From Gordonia terrae (GTDB taxonomy: Bacteria; Actinomycetota; Actinomycetes; Mycobacteriales; Mycobacteriaceae), in the NCBI RefSeq assembly GCF_001698225.1, contig NZ_CP016594.1, positions 1,302,001 to 1,366,000 of the forward strand: a stretch of DNA of 64,000 nt. The letters run 5' to 3'. Position numbers and translations under genes: made by a program. This document shows, in pieces, positions 1 to 8,779 of this stretch (position 1 is its first letter; each line of letters opens with the position of its first letter). The notes beneath the pieces were generated by a model that did not search any database, was not told where the DNA came from, and saw nothing but the letters and a program-made list of their open reading frames with translations.

Positions 1-893
1 TTGAGATTGCGGCTGGCCGGGTTGGACCGCAGCGCGGCGATCTTCTCTTCGACCGTCTGACCGGGGTAGTCCACGAACACGATGACGTCGGGGTCCGCGG
101 TGGTGAGCCGTTCCCAGCTGACGGCGGTCCACGTGTCGTCGATGTCCTCGGTCGCGTTGCGGGCGCCCGCGGCGTCGATGATGCCCTGCGGGCCGCCGTA
201 GGACCCGGAGGAGAAGATGGTGTCGGAGACGCTGTCGAAGACGAAGACCGTGGGCTTGTCGGCGGGTTGCGGTGCGGCGCGGAGCTTCTCGAGGCGGTCG
301 GCGACCTCGTCGGCCGCGGCGGCGCCCTGGTCCGGGTTGCCGGTGATGGTGCCGATGTTGCGCAGGTCGGTGTCGAGCGCGACCCATGGGTCCATGGTGC
401 CGCGCTGCGCCTCACCCTCGACCTGCCGGCACGCCTCGGACAGCTGGTAGACGTCGATGCCGTGGGATGCGAGGATCTCCGGCGTGATCCCGCGGGACTC
501 GCTCATGCCGTAGTTGTATCCGGCATAGAGCACCTGGGGCTTCGCGGCGACGATGTTCTCGAGCGTGGGACGCTCGGCCGCGACCTCGTTCAGGGTGTCC
601 ACCTGAGGTCCGTACTCGAGCCGGAGAACATCTTTGTCGCGGGCGAGCGCACTGACCGCCACCATGTTGTCGCGGGCGCCCGCCGCCAGGGCGATCGCGA
701 TCATGCCACCGTCGTTGACGAACAGCCGGTCGAGCGGCTGGGGGAAATCGACGTCGGCTCCGCAATTGGCCACCGTCACAGTGTCTTCGGTGGCCGCGGT
801 GCTGTCGGTCGAGCATGCGGCAACCGCGCCAAGGGTCAGTGCGGCGACCAGGACGGCGGCGGTCGGGTGGACTCGGGAGGTGCGCGTACTCAA
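1..893 (-). CDS. ABC transporter substrate-binding lipoprotein, corrinoid-type (partial, runs off left edge)
   Basis: Periplasmic-binding-protein-like lipoprotein of a FecCD-family importer; its 3' end lies outside the window. The chosen start is TTG at 893, with GAGAGG seven bases upstream and only 11 bp after the ATPase stop. The N-terminus is a lipoprotein signal: charged STRTSR, a hydrophobic stretch, then lipobox VAAC with the lipidated Cys at residue 27. The body resembles the BtuF/FepB fold (a region reading VNDGGMIAIALAAGA and a later DPDVIVFVDYPG). It is third in the operon permease-ATPase-binding protein. The cobalamin riboswitch at the operon head makes vitamin B12 or another corrinoid the likely ligand. 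The family alone would also allow siderophores or heme, and some actinobacterial relatives are annotated as putative F420-0 transporters. Confidence 0.85.
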   Translation of the reverse strand, partial: MSTRTSRVHPTAAVLVAALTLGAVAACSTDSTAATEDTVTVANCGADVDFPQPLDRLFVNDGGMIAIALAAGARDNMVAVSALARDKDVLRLEYGPQVDTLNEVAAERPTLENIVAAKPQVLYAGYNYGMSESRGITPEILASHGIDVYQLSEACRQVEGEAQRGTMDPWVALDTDLRNIGTITGNPDQGAAAADEVADRLEKLRAAPQPADKPTVFVFDSVSDTIFSSGSYGGPQGIIDAAGARNATEDIDDTWTAVSWERLTTADPDVIVFVDYPGQTVEEKIAALRSNPASRNL

Positions 894-904
894 GGGATGT
901 CCTC

Positions 905-1735
905 TCACAGGGTGTCTGTCGTCAGAGCTCGGGGAGCAGAAGTGTTGGGGGAGTTCAGCAGGAGGTGTGGCAGGCCCGTCGCCGGGTGGGTGACAACGGT
1001 CCCGGACACCTCGAAGACGGCCGCCAGCAGATCCGGCGTCAGCACGTCGACGGGTCGGCCCTGGGCGACCACGCCGCCGTCGGACACCACTGCGACACAA
1101 TCGAAGTGGCGCAGGACGAGGTCGAGGTCGTGCATCGCTGCCAGCACGGTGGCGTCGAGTTCGTCGAGGATCTTCATCAGCCGCAGGCGCCAGGCCGCGT
1201 CCAGATGATTGGTGGGTTCGTCGAGCACCAGGATCGGGGTCTGCTGTGCGAGTGCACGGGCGAGGACGACGCGATGCCGCTCGCCACCGGACAGGTGGGT
1301 GCACGAGCGGGCGCCCCAGCCGTCGAGGCCGACCTGCGCGAGCACCGCGCCGACCACCGTCGAGTCGTCGGCGTCCCCGGTGGACCAGGCCGATCGGTAG
1401 GGGGTCCGGCCCAGGCCGACCGCCTCGGCGACGGTCAGTTCGGCCGAGGGCTGTTCCTCCTGGCCCACCACCGCTATCGAGCGGGCCCGCTGCCGCGACG
1501 GGAGTCGATGCAGGTCCTCGCCACCCACGTCGATGGTGCCGGCGACGGGACGTTCGAGCCCACACAGCGTGCGCAACAGGGTGGTCTTGCCGGAACCGTT
1601 GGGGCCGACGATGGCCAGTCGGGTGCCCGCCGGGACGTCGAGATCGACATCGCGCAGGACGACGCGGCCGCCCCGTCGACACGCGAGTGCGTTCGCGCGC
1701 AACGCCATCGAGCGGATCGGTGGTGGATTGGTCAT
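905..1735 (-). CDS. ABC transporter ATP-binding protein, corrinoid/FecCD-type
   Basis: Cytoplasmic ATPase of the importer, 276 aa, the usual size for BtuD/FepC proteins. Walker A GPNGSGKTT is at residues 44-52, followed by the signature LSGGERHRV and Walker B ILVLDEPTNHLD. The start ATG at 1735 overlaps the permease stop as ATGA, so the two are probably translationally coupled. A longer reading frame extends upstream, but it lies inside the permease gene and has no family similarity. Substrate assignment rests on the riboswitch upstream of the operon, not on this protein. Confidence 0.93.
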   Translation of the reverse strand: MTNPPPIRSMALRANALACRRGGRVVLRDVDLDVPAGTRLAIVGPNGSGKTTLLRTLCGLERPVAGTIDVGGEDLHRLPSRQRARSIAVVGQEEQPSAELTVAEAVGLGRTPYRSAWSTGDADDSTVVGAVLAQVGLDGWGARSCTHLSGGERHRVVLARALAQQTPILVLDEPTNHLDAAWRLRLMKILDELDATVLAAMHDLDLVLRHFDCVAVVSDGGVVAQGRPVDVLTPDLLAAVFEVSGTVVTHPATGLPHLLLNSPNTSAPRALTTDTL

Positions 1736-2811
1736 GAGCCGCCGCCGAACACATACTGGCGTCGACCCATGAGGAACAGGAAGATCGGCGCGCCGATCAA
1801 CCCGGTGACGATGCCCAAAGGCATCTCCCGAGGCGCGGCCGCGACCCGCGAGATGACGTCGACCCACACCAGGAACAGTGCGCCGCCGCAGACCGCCACC
1901 GGCAGCATCGCGCGGTGGGTGGCGCCGACGAGCAGCCGGGCGGCGTGCGGGACGATCAGACCGACGAAGCCGATCCCACCCGCCACCGCGACGAGCACGC
2001 CCACCAGGACGCCCTGGATCCCGAAGAGCGCGTTACGCATCGCGCGTACCGGTACACCCAGCGACGTCGCGGTGTCGGTGCCGGCCGCGTAGGCGTCGAG
2101 CCAGGAGTGGATGGCGAGCATCGCCACGATGGTGACCAGCACGACCACCCCGGCGATCTGCACCTTCGCCCAGGTGGCGCCGGCGACGCTGCCGAGCATC
2201 CAGAACATCACGTTGTCGGCGGCGTGGGGATCCGCGGCGGTGAACACGAGGAGCGACGACAACGCCATGAACGCCGAGGACAACACGACGCCGGACAGGA
2301 TGAGTCGCAGCGCGGTCAACCCGCCCTGGGCGCGGGCGACGAGGTACACCGTGACGGTGGCCGCGAGCGCGCCGAGGAGCGCGCCGCCGGAGAGTGCCCA
2401 CACCCCGAGGCCGGCCAGCACGCCGAGGGTCATGACGGCGGTGGCCCCGACCGCCGCGCCGGCGGACACGCCGAGCAGGTACGGCTCGGCGAGGGGGTTG
2501 CGGACCAGGGCCTGCATGAGAGCGCCGGCCAGTGCGAGCCCGGCACCGACGAGCGCGGCCAGGACGGACCGCGGCAGCCGGAGATCCCAGATGATCACCG
2601 CGTGCGCGGAATCGGTCTCGGCGCCGGTCAGGCGGCCGGCGACGGTGTGCCAGACGTCGCCGACGGGGATGGTCTCGGCGCCGAACGCGGTGGCCAGGGC
2701 GATGCTGAGGAGCGTGAGGACGAGCAGAACTGCGGCTAGCGGCGTCGACGGGAGTCGCCGTACCGGCGGGGCGGTGGCGATCTCGGTCGTGCCGTCGATA
2801 CGACGGGACAC
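1732..2811 (-). CDS. FecCD-family ABC transporter permease, corrinoid importer
   Basis: Integral membrane permease of about 359 aa with roughly ten hydrophobic segments. Family motifs include LRLPRSVLAALVGAGLALAG, NPLAEPYLLGVSAGAA and, near the C-terminus, GFVGLIVPHAARLLVG, the typical FecCD coupling-loop region. Start chosen as GTG at 2811 (MSRRIDGTTEI after conversion of Val to Met); the reading frame is open much further upstream but runs through the riboswitch and antisense to the next gene. It is the first gene of the operon and sits directly downstream of the cobalamin riboswitch, the best evidence for corrinoid transport. Exact start uncertain. Confidence 0.9.
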   Translation of the reverse strand: MSRRIDGTTEIATAPPVRRLPSTPLAAVLLVLTLLSIALATAFGAETIPVGDVWHTVAGRLTGAETDSAHAVIIWDLRLPRSVLAALVGAGLALAGALMQALVRNPLAEPYLLGVSAGAAVGATAVMTLGVLAGLGVWALSGGALLGALAATVTVYLVARAQGGLTALRLILSGVVLSSAFMALSSLLVFTAADPHAADNVMFWMLGSVAGATWAKVQIAGVVVLVTIVAMLAIHSWLDAYAAGTDTATSLGVPVRAMRNALFGIQGVLVGVLVAVAGGIGFVGLIVPHAARLLVGATHRAMLPVAVCGGALFLVWVDVISRVAAAPREMPLGIVTGLIGAPIFLFLMGRRQYVFGGGS

Positions 2812-2864
2812 GGACTGTACTGCCTTAGGGTCTGGGTATCTGTGCGCGAGATACACGGTGGACT

Positions 2865-3050
2865 CGAGCGAGAGCGGCCGGTATTCGGACTCGGGTTCGT
2901 CCGGAGCCGGCGCCTTCCCGGGTCGCCCCAGTGGCTGTGTGCCGGTTCCGTCCCCCATACCGCTGCGCGCCAGTCCCGGATTCGCACCGGATTCCCTGAC
3001 ACCCACGTGTGCGGGTGTGACCGTTCTCGCCGCACACGCTATCAACACCG
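2865..3050 (-). ncRNA. Cobalamin riboswitch upstream of the ABC importer operon
   Basis: Read on the minus strand, this leader shows the conserved elements of the AdoCbl riboswitch in the right order: CAGGGAATCCGGTGCGAATC, CCGGGACTG and CGCAGCGGTA, then GCCACTGG, GGGAAGGC, and finally a B12-box-like GAGTCCGAATACCGGCC at about 2876-2893. The permease start follows about 65 bases downstream of the B12 box. By family knowledge, cobalamin binding represses the downstream genes. This fixes the probable substrate of the importer. Confidence 0.92.
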
Positions 3051-3156
3051 TCCAGCGGATCGGTGGGCGGTCGGCGTGCGTCCCCGGACAGCGGCCGTGC
3101 GAGGACCTACGCTGGATGCCGACGATCGATGAACCCGACGCGGAAACGGTGAACCG
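3051..3156. other. Divergent upstream region of ldh and the importer operon
   Basis: No gene recognised. It should hold the promoters of the riboswitch transcript (minus) and of the lactate dehydrogenase gene (plus). The sequence ahead of the ldh ATG lacks a strong Shine-Dalgarno match; I cannot place either -10/-35 pair with confidence. Confidence 0.4.
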
Positions 3157-4110
3157 ATGGACGTACGAGACACGAAGCTGGCCATCATCGGGGCGGGTGC
3201 GGTGGGCACCGCGATCGCCTACTCCTCGCTCATCCGGGGTGTTGCACGGACCATCGCGCTCCTCGACATCAACGCCGCGAAGGTGACCGCCGAGGTGCTC
3301 GACATGTCCCACGGCCTCGAGTTCGTCCCTCGTGCCGACATCATCGGCTCCGACGACGTGTCGGTGTGCGCGGACGCCGACGTCGTCGTCTTCACCGCCG
3401 GTGCGAAGCAGAAGCCGGGTCAGTCCCGTCTCGAATTGGCCGAGGCCACAATCGGTCTGACGCGCGCCATCCTCCCGGGGGTGCTCGAGGTGGCCCCGAA
3501 TGCGATCTACGTGATGGTCACCAATCCGGTCGACGTCGTCACCTACGCCGCCCAGCAGATCAGCGGATTGTCGCCCAGCCGAATCTTCGGCTCGGGCACC
3601 GTGCTCGACTCGTCCCGGCTGCGTTTCCTCATCGCGCAGCATTGCGGTGTCGCGGTGCAGAGCGTGCACTCCTACATCGCCGGCGAGCACGGCGACACCG
3701 AGATCCCGCTGTGGAGCTCGGCGACGATCGGTGGGGTGCCGCTGACGTCGTGGACCCCGCTGCCCGGTCGTCCGGCGCTGAATGTGGTTGCACGCGAACG
3801 CATCCACCACGAGGTCGTGCATGCCGCCTACACCATCATCGAGGGCAAGGGGGCCACGAACTATGCGATCGGTCTGGCGTCGACGCGCATCGTCGAGGCG
3901 ATCCTGAACAACGAGCACCGGGTGCTGCCGGTGTCGACGCGGACCGACGGGATCGAAGGGCTCGACGGAGTGTGTCTCTCGCTGCCGACCGTCGTCGACC
4001 GCGGCGGCGCCCAGACCCGGCTCGACGTCCCGCTCTCGGATGCGGAGCGAGCCGGTCTGCTCGCGTCGGCGGAGACGCTGCGGGGGATGCAGGCCCGGTT
4101 CGGGCTGTAG
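3157..4110 (+). CDS. ldh: L-lactate dehydrogenase
   Basis: NAD-dependent interconversion of pyruvate and L-lactate in the cytoplasm; 317 aa, normal size. The Rossmann motif GAGAVG is at residues 12-17, with the NAD-binding Asp37. The substrate loop reads AGAKQKPGQSRLEL (81-94): Gln85 is the residue that distinguishes lactate from malate dehydrogenase, which has Arg there, and Arg91 is the mobile catalytic arginine. Substrate-binding Arg154 lies in DSSRLRF, and catalytic His178 in GEHGD. Monocistronic, separated from the importer operon by its riboswitch leader, and convergent with the hydrolase that follows, 6 bp away. Confidence 0.93.
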   Translation: MDVRDTKLAIIGAGAVGTAIAYSSLIRGVARTIALLDINAAKVTAEVLDMSHGLEFVPRADIIGSDDVSVCADADVVVFTAGAKQKPGQSRLELAEATIGLTRAILPGVLEVAPNAIYVMVTNPVDVVTYAAQQISGLSPSRIFGSGTVLDSSRLRFLIAQHCGVAVQSVHSYIAGEHGDTEIPLWSSATIGGVPLTSWTPLPGRPALNVVARERIHHEVVHAAYTIIEGKGATNYAIGLASTRIVEAILNNEHRVLPVSTRTDGIEGLDGVCLSLPTVVDRGGAQTRLDVPLSDAERAGLLASAETLRGMQARFGL

Positions 4111-4116
4111 TCGGGG

Positions 4117-5001
4117 TCAGGTCGGCACGGTGGTGCGCAGGAACTGCAGCTGGTCGGCGACGACCTTCTCGAAGTCCTCGCCGATGTAGATGTCGAAGTG
4201 CCCGACCGGGTATCGGATGACCCGGGCTCCGGGTGCGCGCCGCGCGTAGGCGATCGTCGAGCGTGCCGGTGCCACCGTGTCCCCGTCGCACACGCACAGC
4301 AGGGTCGGGCAGTCGAGATCTTTCAATGCCCGGCCGGGTGAGTGCAACGGAATGGTCAGTCCGACCCGCGCGGCCACCTCGTTGGGCAGTTCGAGACCGT
4401 CGGGAACCAGTGGGAGATATCCCGACACCGCGTCCGGTGCGGTCATCAGCGCCGCCGATCCCGGTTCGCCGGCCAGGCCGACCATGACCGGCGGCCTGCG
4501 CAGTGCGGATCCGGCCAGATCCGCGAGTGCCCGAACGGTCACCTTCGCCCCGGACACCACGCCCAGGGCTGCGGTCGACGCAGGTCCGCTGGTGAATGGG
4601 CACTGGGAGATCACCGCTGCCACCCGGCCGTCGCGTTTGCCGGCGACGAGCACGTGTCCGCCGCCGAAGGAGGTGCCCCACAGCACTATTCGTGAGGTGT
4701 CGACGCCGGCGAGAGTTCGTGCGAAGGCGATCGCCGCGGCCCAGTCGTCGAGCTGGCGCCGGATGGACAGGAGCTGTCGCGGTTCGCCGTCGCTGTCGCC
4801 GAAGTGACGGTAGTCGAACACCAGGCACGAGTAGCCCGCCGCGGTGAAGCGCTCGGCGAACGCGTCGAGTCGCATCCGCCGGACCGCACCGAGCCCGTGT
4901 GCCATCACGATGACCGGCGCCGGTGTGGTTCCCTCGGGCCGGTACCACCAGGCCCGGCATGTCGTCCCGGACGAGTCGAACTCGACGTCGTTCCTGATCA
5001 T
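4117..5001 (-). CDS. Alpha/beta hydrolase, acyl-peptidase/thioesterase-like
   Basis: Probable soluble serine hydrolase of 294 aa; substrate unknown. The oxyanion motif HGLG is at 35-38, the nucleophile elbow GTSFGG puts the catalytic Ser at 111, a CDGDTVAP segment supplies the acid and VGHFDIY near the C-terminus supplies the His. Start at ATG 5001, preceded by a G-rich SD-like stretch; a longer frame to 5100 exists but adds non-conserved residues. No signal peptide. Similar proteins are annotated broadly as alpha/beta hydrolases or 'X-Pro dipeptidyl-peptidase-like'; I cannot refine it. Confidence 0.85.
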   Translation of the reverse strand: MIRNDVEFDSSGTTCRAWWYRPEGTTPAPVIVMAHGLGAVRRMRLDAFAERFTAAGYSCLVFDYRHFGDSDGEPRQLLSIRRQLDDWAAAIAFARTLAGVDTSRIVLWGTSFGGGHVLVAGKRDGRVAAVISQCPFTSGPASTAALGVVSGAKVTVRALADLAGSALRRPPVMVGLAGEPGSAALMTAPDAVSGYLPLVPDGLELPNEVAARVGLTIPLHSPGRALKDLDCPTLLCVCDGDTVAPARSTIAYARRAPGARVIRYPVGHFDIYIGEDFEKVVADQLQFLRTTVPT

Positions 5002-5195
5002 CGTTCCCCCGCTGTCGGTGTGTGGCCTGGGCGGACTGTACCAATACGCATTGTCAAATGACAGGGTGATCTCGCCCGACGTGTCCGTCGGCCGGACCAA
5101 TCTTCGCGATGCGCGCGCTGTTCGACGACCTGACTCCGTAATGTCACCTCGTCACGATGAGGTGTCGGGGGACACACAGAAGAAGGTCAAGCACG

Positions 5196-5468
5196 ATGCG
5201 TTGCTCGCGAAAGATGGTTCTCGGATTCCTGGCCGCGGCGTCCATGACGGTCGCTCCGCTGATGGTGGCGGCGCCCGCCTCGGCGGCAACCGATTACGCC
5301 AACTGCTCAGAACTCAACGCCGACTATCCGCACGGTGTCGGCCAGACGGGCGCCGTCGACTCCACGTCGGGTACGCCGGTCACGAACTTCACCGTCGACG
5401 ACGACCTGTACGACGCGAACACCGAGAGCGACCGCGACAAGGACGGTATCGCCTGCGAGAAGCGCTGA
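5196..5468 (+). CDS. Secreted Excalibur calcium-binding domain protein
   Basis: Small exported protein of 90 aa. A signal peptide covers about residues 1-30 and ends in APASA followed by ATDYANC. The mature part carries the Excalibur signature: Cys in the YANCSEL segment and, at the C-terminus, the Ca-binding loop DRDKDGIACEK. A good SD, AGAAGG, lies nine bases before the ATG at 5196. An in-frame extension to 5157 would place the signal sequence too far inside. By family, Excalibur domains occur on surface nucleases and cell-wall proteins; here the domain stands alone, so the function is unknown. Confidence 0.85.
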   Translation: MRCSRKMVLGFLAAASMTVAPLMVAAPASAATDYANCSELNADYPHGVGQTGAVDSTSGTPVTNFTVDDDLYDANTESDRDKDGIACEKR

Positions 5469-5542
5469 GCGCGACCAGAGCCTGACGACGTCGCGGTCGG
5501 CGTGCGCCTGCCGCCGGACATGCAGGCGTTAGATTCGTGCTC

Positions 5543-6244
5543 ATGGCGGCCCGACTCGACAGGTTTCTGAGCAGCGCACACCCGGACATCGCGATCGCGG
5601 CCGCGCTGCTGTTCGTGGCCGGCTTGATCGACGCCATCGCGTTCTTCGTGCTCAAGGGCAGCTTCGTCGCCTTCATGTCGGGCAACTCCACCATCATGGG
5701 TGCCTCGGCCGCGGCGGGCCGGTGGTCGACCATCGCTCTCGTCGCCGGACTCGTGGTCGCGTTCTTCAGTGGTGCTGCCGGGGGTGCGGCGATCAGCCGC
5801 TGGGGCGGGAACCACGCTCCGGTGTGGATTCTCGGGGCGGTGACCGGCGCGCTTCTCGCCGGCACCGTCGTCGCACTCACCGCGTCGCCGACCGCCGGGA
5901 TGATCGTCGTCGCGGTGGCCACCGGTGCGATCAACTCGGCGCTGTCGCACACGTCGACCGTGCAGGGCGGACTGACCTATGTCACCGGCACGCTGGTGAA
6001 GTCCGCGCAACAACTGGTCGCGTCGCTGGGCACCGACCGGCCGTGGGCGTGGCTCGAGGTGTTCTGGATGTGGCCGGTGTTCGTGCTCGGCGCGGTGTGC
6101 GGTGGATTCGCCGAACGACACTGGGGTGTCGCCGGGCTGTGGGTCGGGGTCCTGATCGCCGCCTGCGCCCTGCTCTTGCGCGTCGCCGAGACGTCGTCTC
6201 GAGGCAATTCGCGGTCCGATGGAACCGATCGGGCCGCTGGATAG
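5543..6244 (+). CDS. DUF1275 (YoaK-family) membrane protein
   Basis: Polytopic membrane protein of about 233 aa with six or so hydrophobic segments. The family signature FMSGNSTIMG occurs near residue 44, and TYVTGTLVK near residue 145. Function of the DUF1275 family is not established. ATG at 5543 chosen; a GTG two codons upstream (5537) is equally possible, and no clear SD decides. It ends 11 bp before the next gene, so the two may share a transcript. Confidence 0.87.
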   Translation: MAARLDRFLSSAHPDIAIAAALLFVAGLIDAIAFFVLKGSFVAFMSGNSTIMGASAAAGRWSTIALVAGLVVAFFSGAAGGAAISRWGGNHAPVWILGAVTGALLAGTVVALTASPTAGMIVVAVATGAINSALSHTSTVQGGLTYVTGTLVKSAQQLVASLGTDRPWAWLEVFWMWPVFVLGAVCGGFAERHWGVAGLWVGVLIAACALLLRVAETSSRGNSRSDGTDRAAG

Positions 6245-6254
6245 TCTGAAACAT

Positions 6255-7085
6255 ATGCGCGACGACAAGCTGCTCACCCGGATCTCCGCCCTTCTCCGTC
6301 AGGCGGAGAACACCGACAACGAGCACGAGGCCGAGACCTTCATGCAGGCGGCCCAACGGCTCGCCACGGCATCGTCGATAGACCTGGCCGTGGCCCGCGC
6401 CCACGATCCGGCCGCGCGTAAGAAGGTCACGCCGATCAGCCGCCAGATCGCCATCGGTGAACCCGGCAAGCGTGGATTGCGCACCTACGTGCAGCTGTTC
6501 GTGGCGATCACGGCCGCCAACGATGTGACCGTCGACGTGGCGAGCAACTCGACGTTCGTCCTCGCCTACGGCTACGAAGCCGACATCGACGCGTGCGAGG
6601 CGCTCTACACCTCGCTGATCGTGCAGATGGTCGCGGCCAGTGACGCCTACCTGCGGTCGGGGGCCTACAAGGGAGAGACGTTCGCGCGGGTCGTCACCCG
6701 GGGGAGCGGGTGGCGTGCCCGACGGGTGATAGAGGAGAAACCGCTGTCGCCGATCACCGCGCGGCTCAACTTCCAGTCGGCGTTCGCCGAACGCATCGGC
6801 AAACGTCTCACCGAGGCGCGGGACGCGGCTCGTGCGGAGGCCGTCGCCGCCGAACGTGACTCCGGTGAATCCACTCGTTCGACGGCGGTCGCATTGCGCA
6901 ACAAGGAGATCGAGGTGACCGACTACTACCGCGCGGAGTCGAGTGCGCGCGGCACCTGGCGCCCCTCGAGCGCGTCCGCCGGATACTCGGAGGCTGCGCG
7001 CCGGGCCGGCGACCACGCGGGACGACGGGCGAAGATCGGTGCCGACCGGGAATTCGGCGGCGCCCGCGGCGCGCTCGAGGGTTAG
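6255..7085 (+). CDS. DUF2786 domain-containing protein
   Basis: Soluble 276-aa protein. The N-terminal 40 residues (DKLLTRISALLRQAENTDN, then EAETFMQAAQRLA) match the DUF2786 domain typical of actinobacterial and phage proteins. The rest is mixed alpha/beta with a basic, low-complexity C-terminus ending GGARGALEG. No function is known for the family. The start ATG at 6255 gives the domain at the very N-terminus. The 3' end overlaps the convergent YihY gene by 4 bp. Confidence 0.85.
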   Translation: MRDDKLLTRISALLRQAENTDNEHEAETFMQAAQRLATASSIDLAVARAHDPAARKKVTPISRQIAIGEPGKRGLRTYVQLFVAITAANDVTVDVASNSTFVLAYGYEADIDACEALYTSLIVQMVAASDAYLRSGAYKGETFARVVTRGSGWRARRVIEEKPLSPITARLNFQSAFAERIGKRLTEARDAARAEAVAAERDSGESTRSTAVALRNKEIEVTDYYRAESSARGTWRPSSASAGYSEAARRAGDHAGRRAKIGADREFGGARGALEG

Positions 7086-8023
7086 GGCTCGACGCCGGCG
7101 GCGGAGTCCTCCGCGGGCCTCGCGCCGGGCCGGTCGTACCACGCCACCGACGGTTGCGGGACGAACGGTGTCGGGGTGCCCGCCCACCGCCGCACCCATC
7201 GGCCGACGCGCCCCTCGTCGGTCGCCGCGGCGTGCACGACGATGGCGGTGACCACCAGGATCAGTGCGAACACGAACAGCCAGCTGATCGCGACGAAGAC
7301 GATGCCGAGGGTGCCGTAACTGCGGATCGTGCCCGCGGCCAATGTCGGCAGCGCGACGCGGCTACCGGCGAGCAGCACGGTGATGAGGAGGCCGGTGCCG
7401 AGTCCGTTGAGGACGAGCAGCTTCATCGGCACCTGCGACGACACCAGGAGCCGGGGGATGAACGTGAACGTGGCCGACCAGATCAGCAGGGTCACGGCGG
7501 CGACCAGCACGATCCCCAGGACGCCGCGGTCGCCGACATGCACGCCGAAGATCGAGGTGGCCTGCAGTCCGGTGGACAGGCCCTGCACGGTCACCGCCGC
7601 GGGGATGAGGAAGACGACGACGACCCACCGCCAAAAACTGCGCCACGGCAGTTTGGCGACGTCCCAGATCGACACATACATTCGGCCGAGGGCACGGGAC
7701 AGGGAGGTGGCGCCGGCGATGGTCATCAGCGCACCGATGATGCCGAAGGTCGTGGCCGATGTCGGGTCGTCGATCGTGGGCGCGTCGAGACTGCTGGCGG
7801 GGATACCGAGTTCGGTGAGCGCGTCGTCGACGACGTCGGTGCCCGGCAGGGTGAGCACGAGGATCACGATCGGGAGGATCGAGGTGAAGGCCTGCGCTGC
7901 CAGCGTCATCGATCGGTCGGTGAGGTTCCCCCGGGCGATGTCGATGACGATGCGGAGCACCAGGGAGGCGCCGGGCAGTCGCATCACGCGCTCGCGAACT
8001 GCATCGAGATCGGGACGGCGCAT
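7082..8023 (-). CDS. YihY/BrkB-family inner membrane protein
   Basis: Integral membrane protein with about six transmembrane helices. Family features include the segment DRSMTLAAQAFTSILPIVI near residue 35 and an aromatic/cationic C-terminal tail. YihY proteins were once called ribonuclease BN by mistake; their role is unclear. ATG at 8023 is preferred because GGGAG lies five bases upstream; an ATG at 8035 adds four residues. Divergent from the metallohydrolase, with three tandem repeats filling the space between them. Confidence 0.88.
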   Translation of the reverse strand: MRRPDLDAVRERVMRLPGASLVLRIVIDIARGNLTDRSMTLAAQAFTSILPIVILVLTLPGTDVVDDALTELGIPASSLDAPTIDDPTSATTFGIIGALMTIAGATSLSRALGRMYVSIWDVAKLPWRSFWRWVVVVFLIPAAVTVQGLSTGLQATSIFGVHVGDRGVLGIVLVAAVTLLIWSATFTFIPRLLVSSQVPMKLLVLNGLGTGLLITVLLAGSRVALPTLAAGTIRSYGTLGIVFVAISWLFVFALILVVTAIVVHAAATDEGRVGRWVRRWAGTPTPFVPQPSVAWYDRPGARPAEDSAAGVEP

Positions 8024-8051
8024 GAACTCTCCCATCGGCTCCGGGGTGAGC

Positions 8052-8156
8052 TTCGGCCCGCTCGCTTCGCTCCCGGCGCCGGACTCATTCGGCCCGCTCG
8101 CTTCGCTCCCGGCGCCGGACTCATTCGGCCCGCTCGCTTCGCTCCCGGCGCCGGGT
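8052..8156. repeat. Three tandem 36-bp repeats between divergent genes
   Basis: Units begin at 8052, 8088 and 8124 and are essentially identical: TTCGGCCCGCTCGCTTCGCT followed by CCCGGCGCCGGACTCA. Each contains the GCTCGCTTCGCTC core (GAGCGAAGCGAGC on the other strand), an imperfect palindrome typical of short dispersed elements in Gordonia-like genomes. The third unit diverges after CCGGCGCCGG. A single degenerate copy occurs at 62466-62499. No spacers separate the units, so this is not a CRISPR. Confidence 0.95.
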
Positions 8157-8166
8157 ACGTTCCATC

Positions 8167-8697
8167 ATGGGCGATGCCGTGACTGAACGTGACACCGGGC
8201 GCGCCCGATTCTATGAGGCCGAGCACCTCGTGCACCGTCTGTTCGACAACGTGTCGTCGTCGCGGACGGTGCAGCTCGCCGGCACCGAGGTGACTCTCCC
8301 CGCCGAGGTTCGGTTCGCCTCGATCGACGCCGTCGACGACTACGTGCGCCGGGTGCTCGAGCTACCCGGGGTGCGGTCGAGTTTCGAGCGTGCGGCTCAA
8401 CCGGTCTCGGTCCGCGAGCGGCGCGGCCAGCGGTCCGCGCACTACGCCGCCCGGGTTCGCAGATCCGACGGCGTGCCGGTCGGCGCCGAGATCGCCATCC
8501 CGTCCGCGACCGAGGGGCGCTGGGCGCTGCGCGAACTGGTGGTGCTCCACGAGCTCGCCCACCACCTGGACGGCACGACCGGTCCGGCGCACGGACGCGG
8601 ATTCGTGCTGACGCTCATCGAACTCGTCGGGCTCGTACTGGGGCCCGAAGCCGCGTTCGTGTATCGCGTCGTGCTGTCGGACTCCGGAGTCGGCTGA
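8167..8697 (+). CDS. TIGR04338-type putative metallohydrolase
   Basis: 176-aa protein with a zincin motif, HELAHHLDG at 128-136, and a further His at 142 in GPAHGRGF, giving HExxH plus a third likely ligand. Length and the arrangement with a late zinc motif match the actinobacterial family TIGR04338. Substrate unknown; no signal peptide. It starts directly after the tandem repeats, leaving only about ten bases of unique 5' sequence. Confidence 0.85.
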   Translation: MGDAVTERDTGRARFYEAEHLVHRLFDNVSSSRTVQLAGTEVTLPAEVRFASIDAVDDYVRRVLELPGVRSSFERAAQPVSVRERRGQRSAHYAARVRRSDGVPVGAEIAIPSATEGRWALRELVVLHELAHHLDGTTGPAHGRGFVLTLIELVGLVLGPEAAFVYRVVLSDSGVG

Positions 8698-8779
8698 CCG
8701 GCAGATCCACCGCCGATCGACAGGTCCACCCCCGGGTACGGCGGTGGACCTGTCGACCAGTGATGGATGTGCGCGAGTC

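Noticed and set aside
3157..4110. Malate dehydrogenase
   Set aside because: Gln85 in the substrate loop, not Arg, indicates lactate specificity.
8052..8156. CRISPR array
   Set aside because: Units are adjacent without unique spacers; same for 53719-53840.
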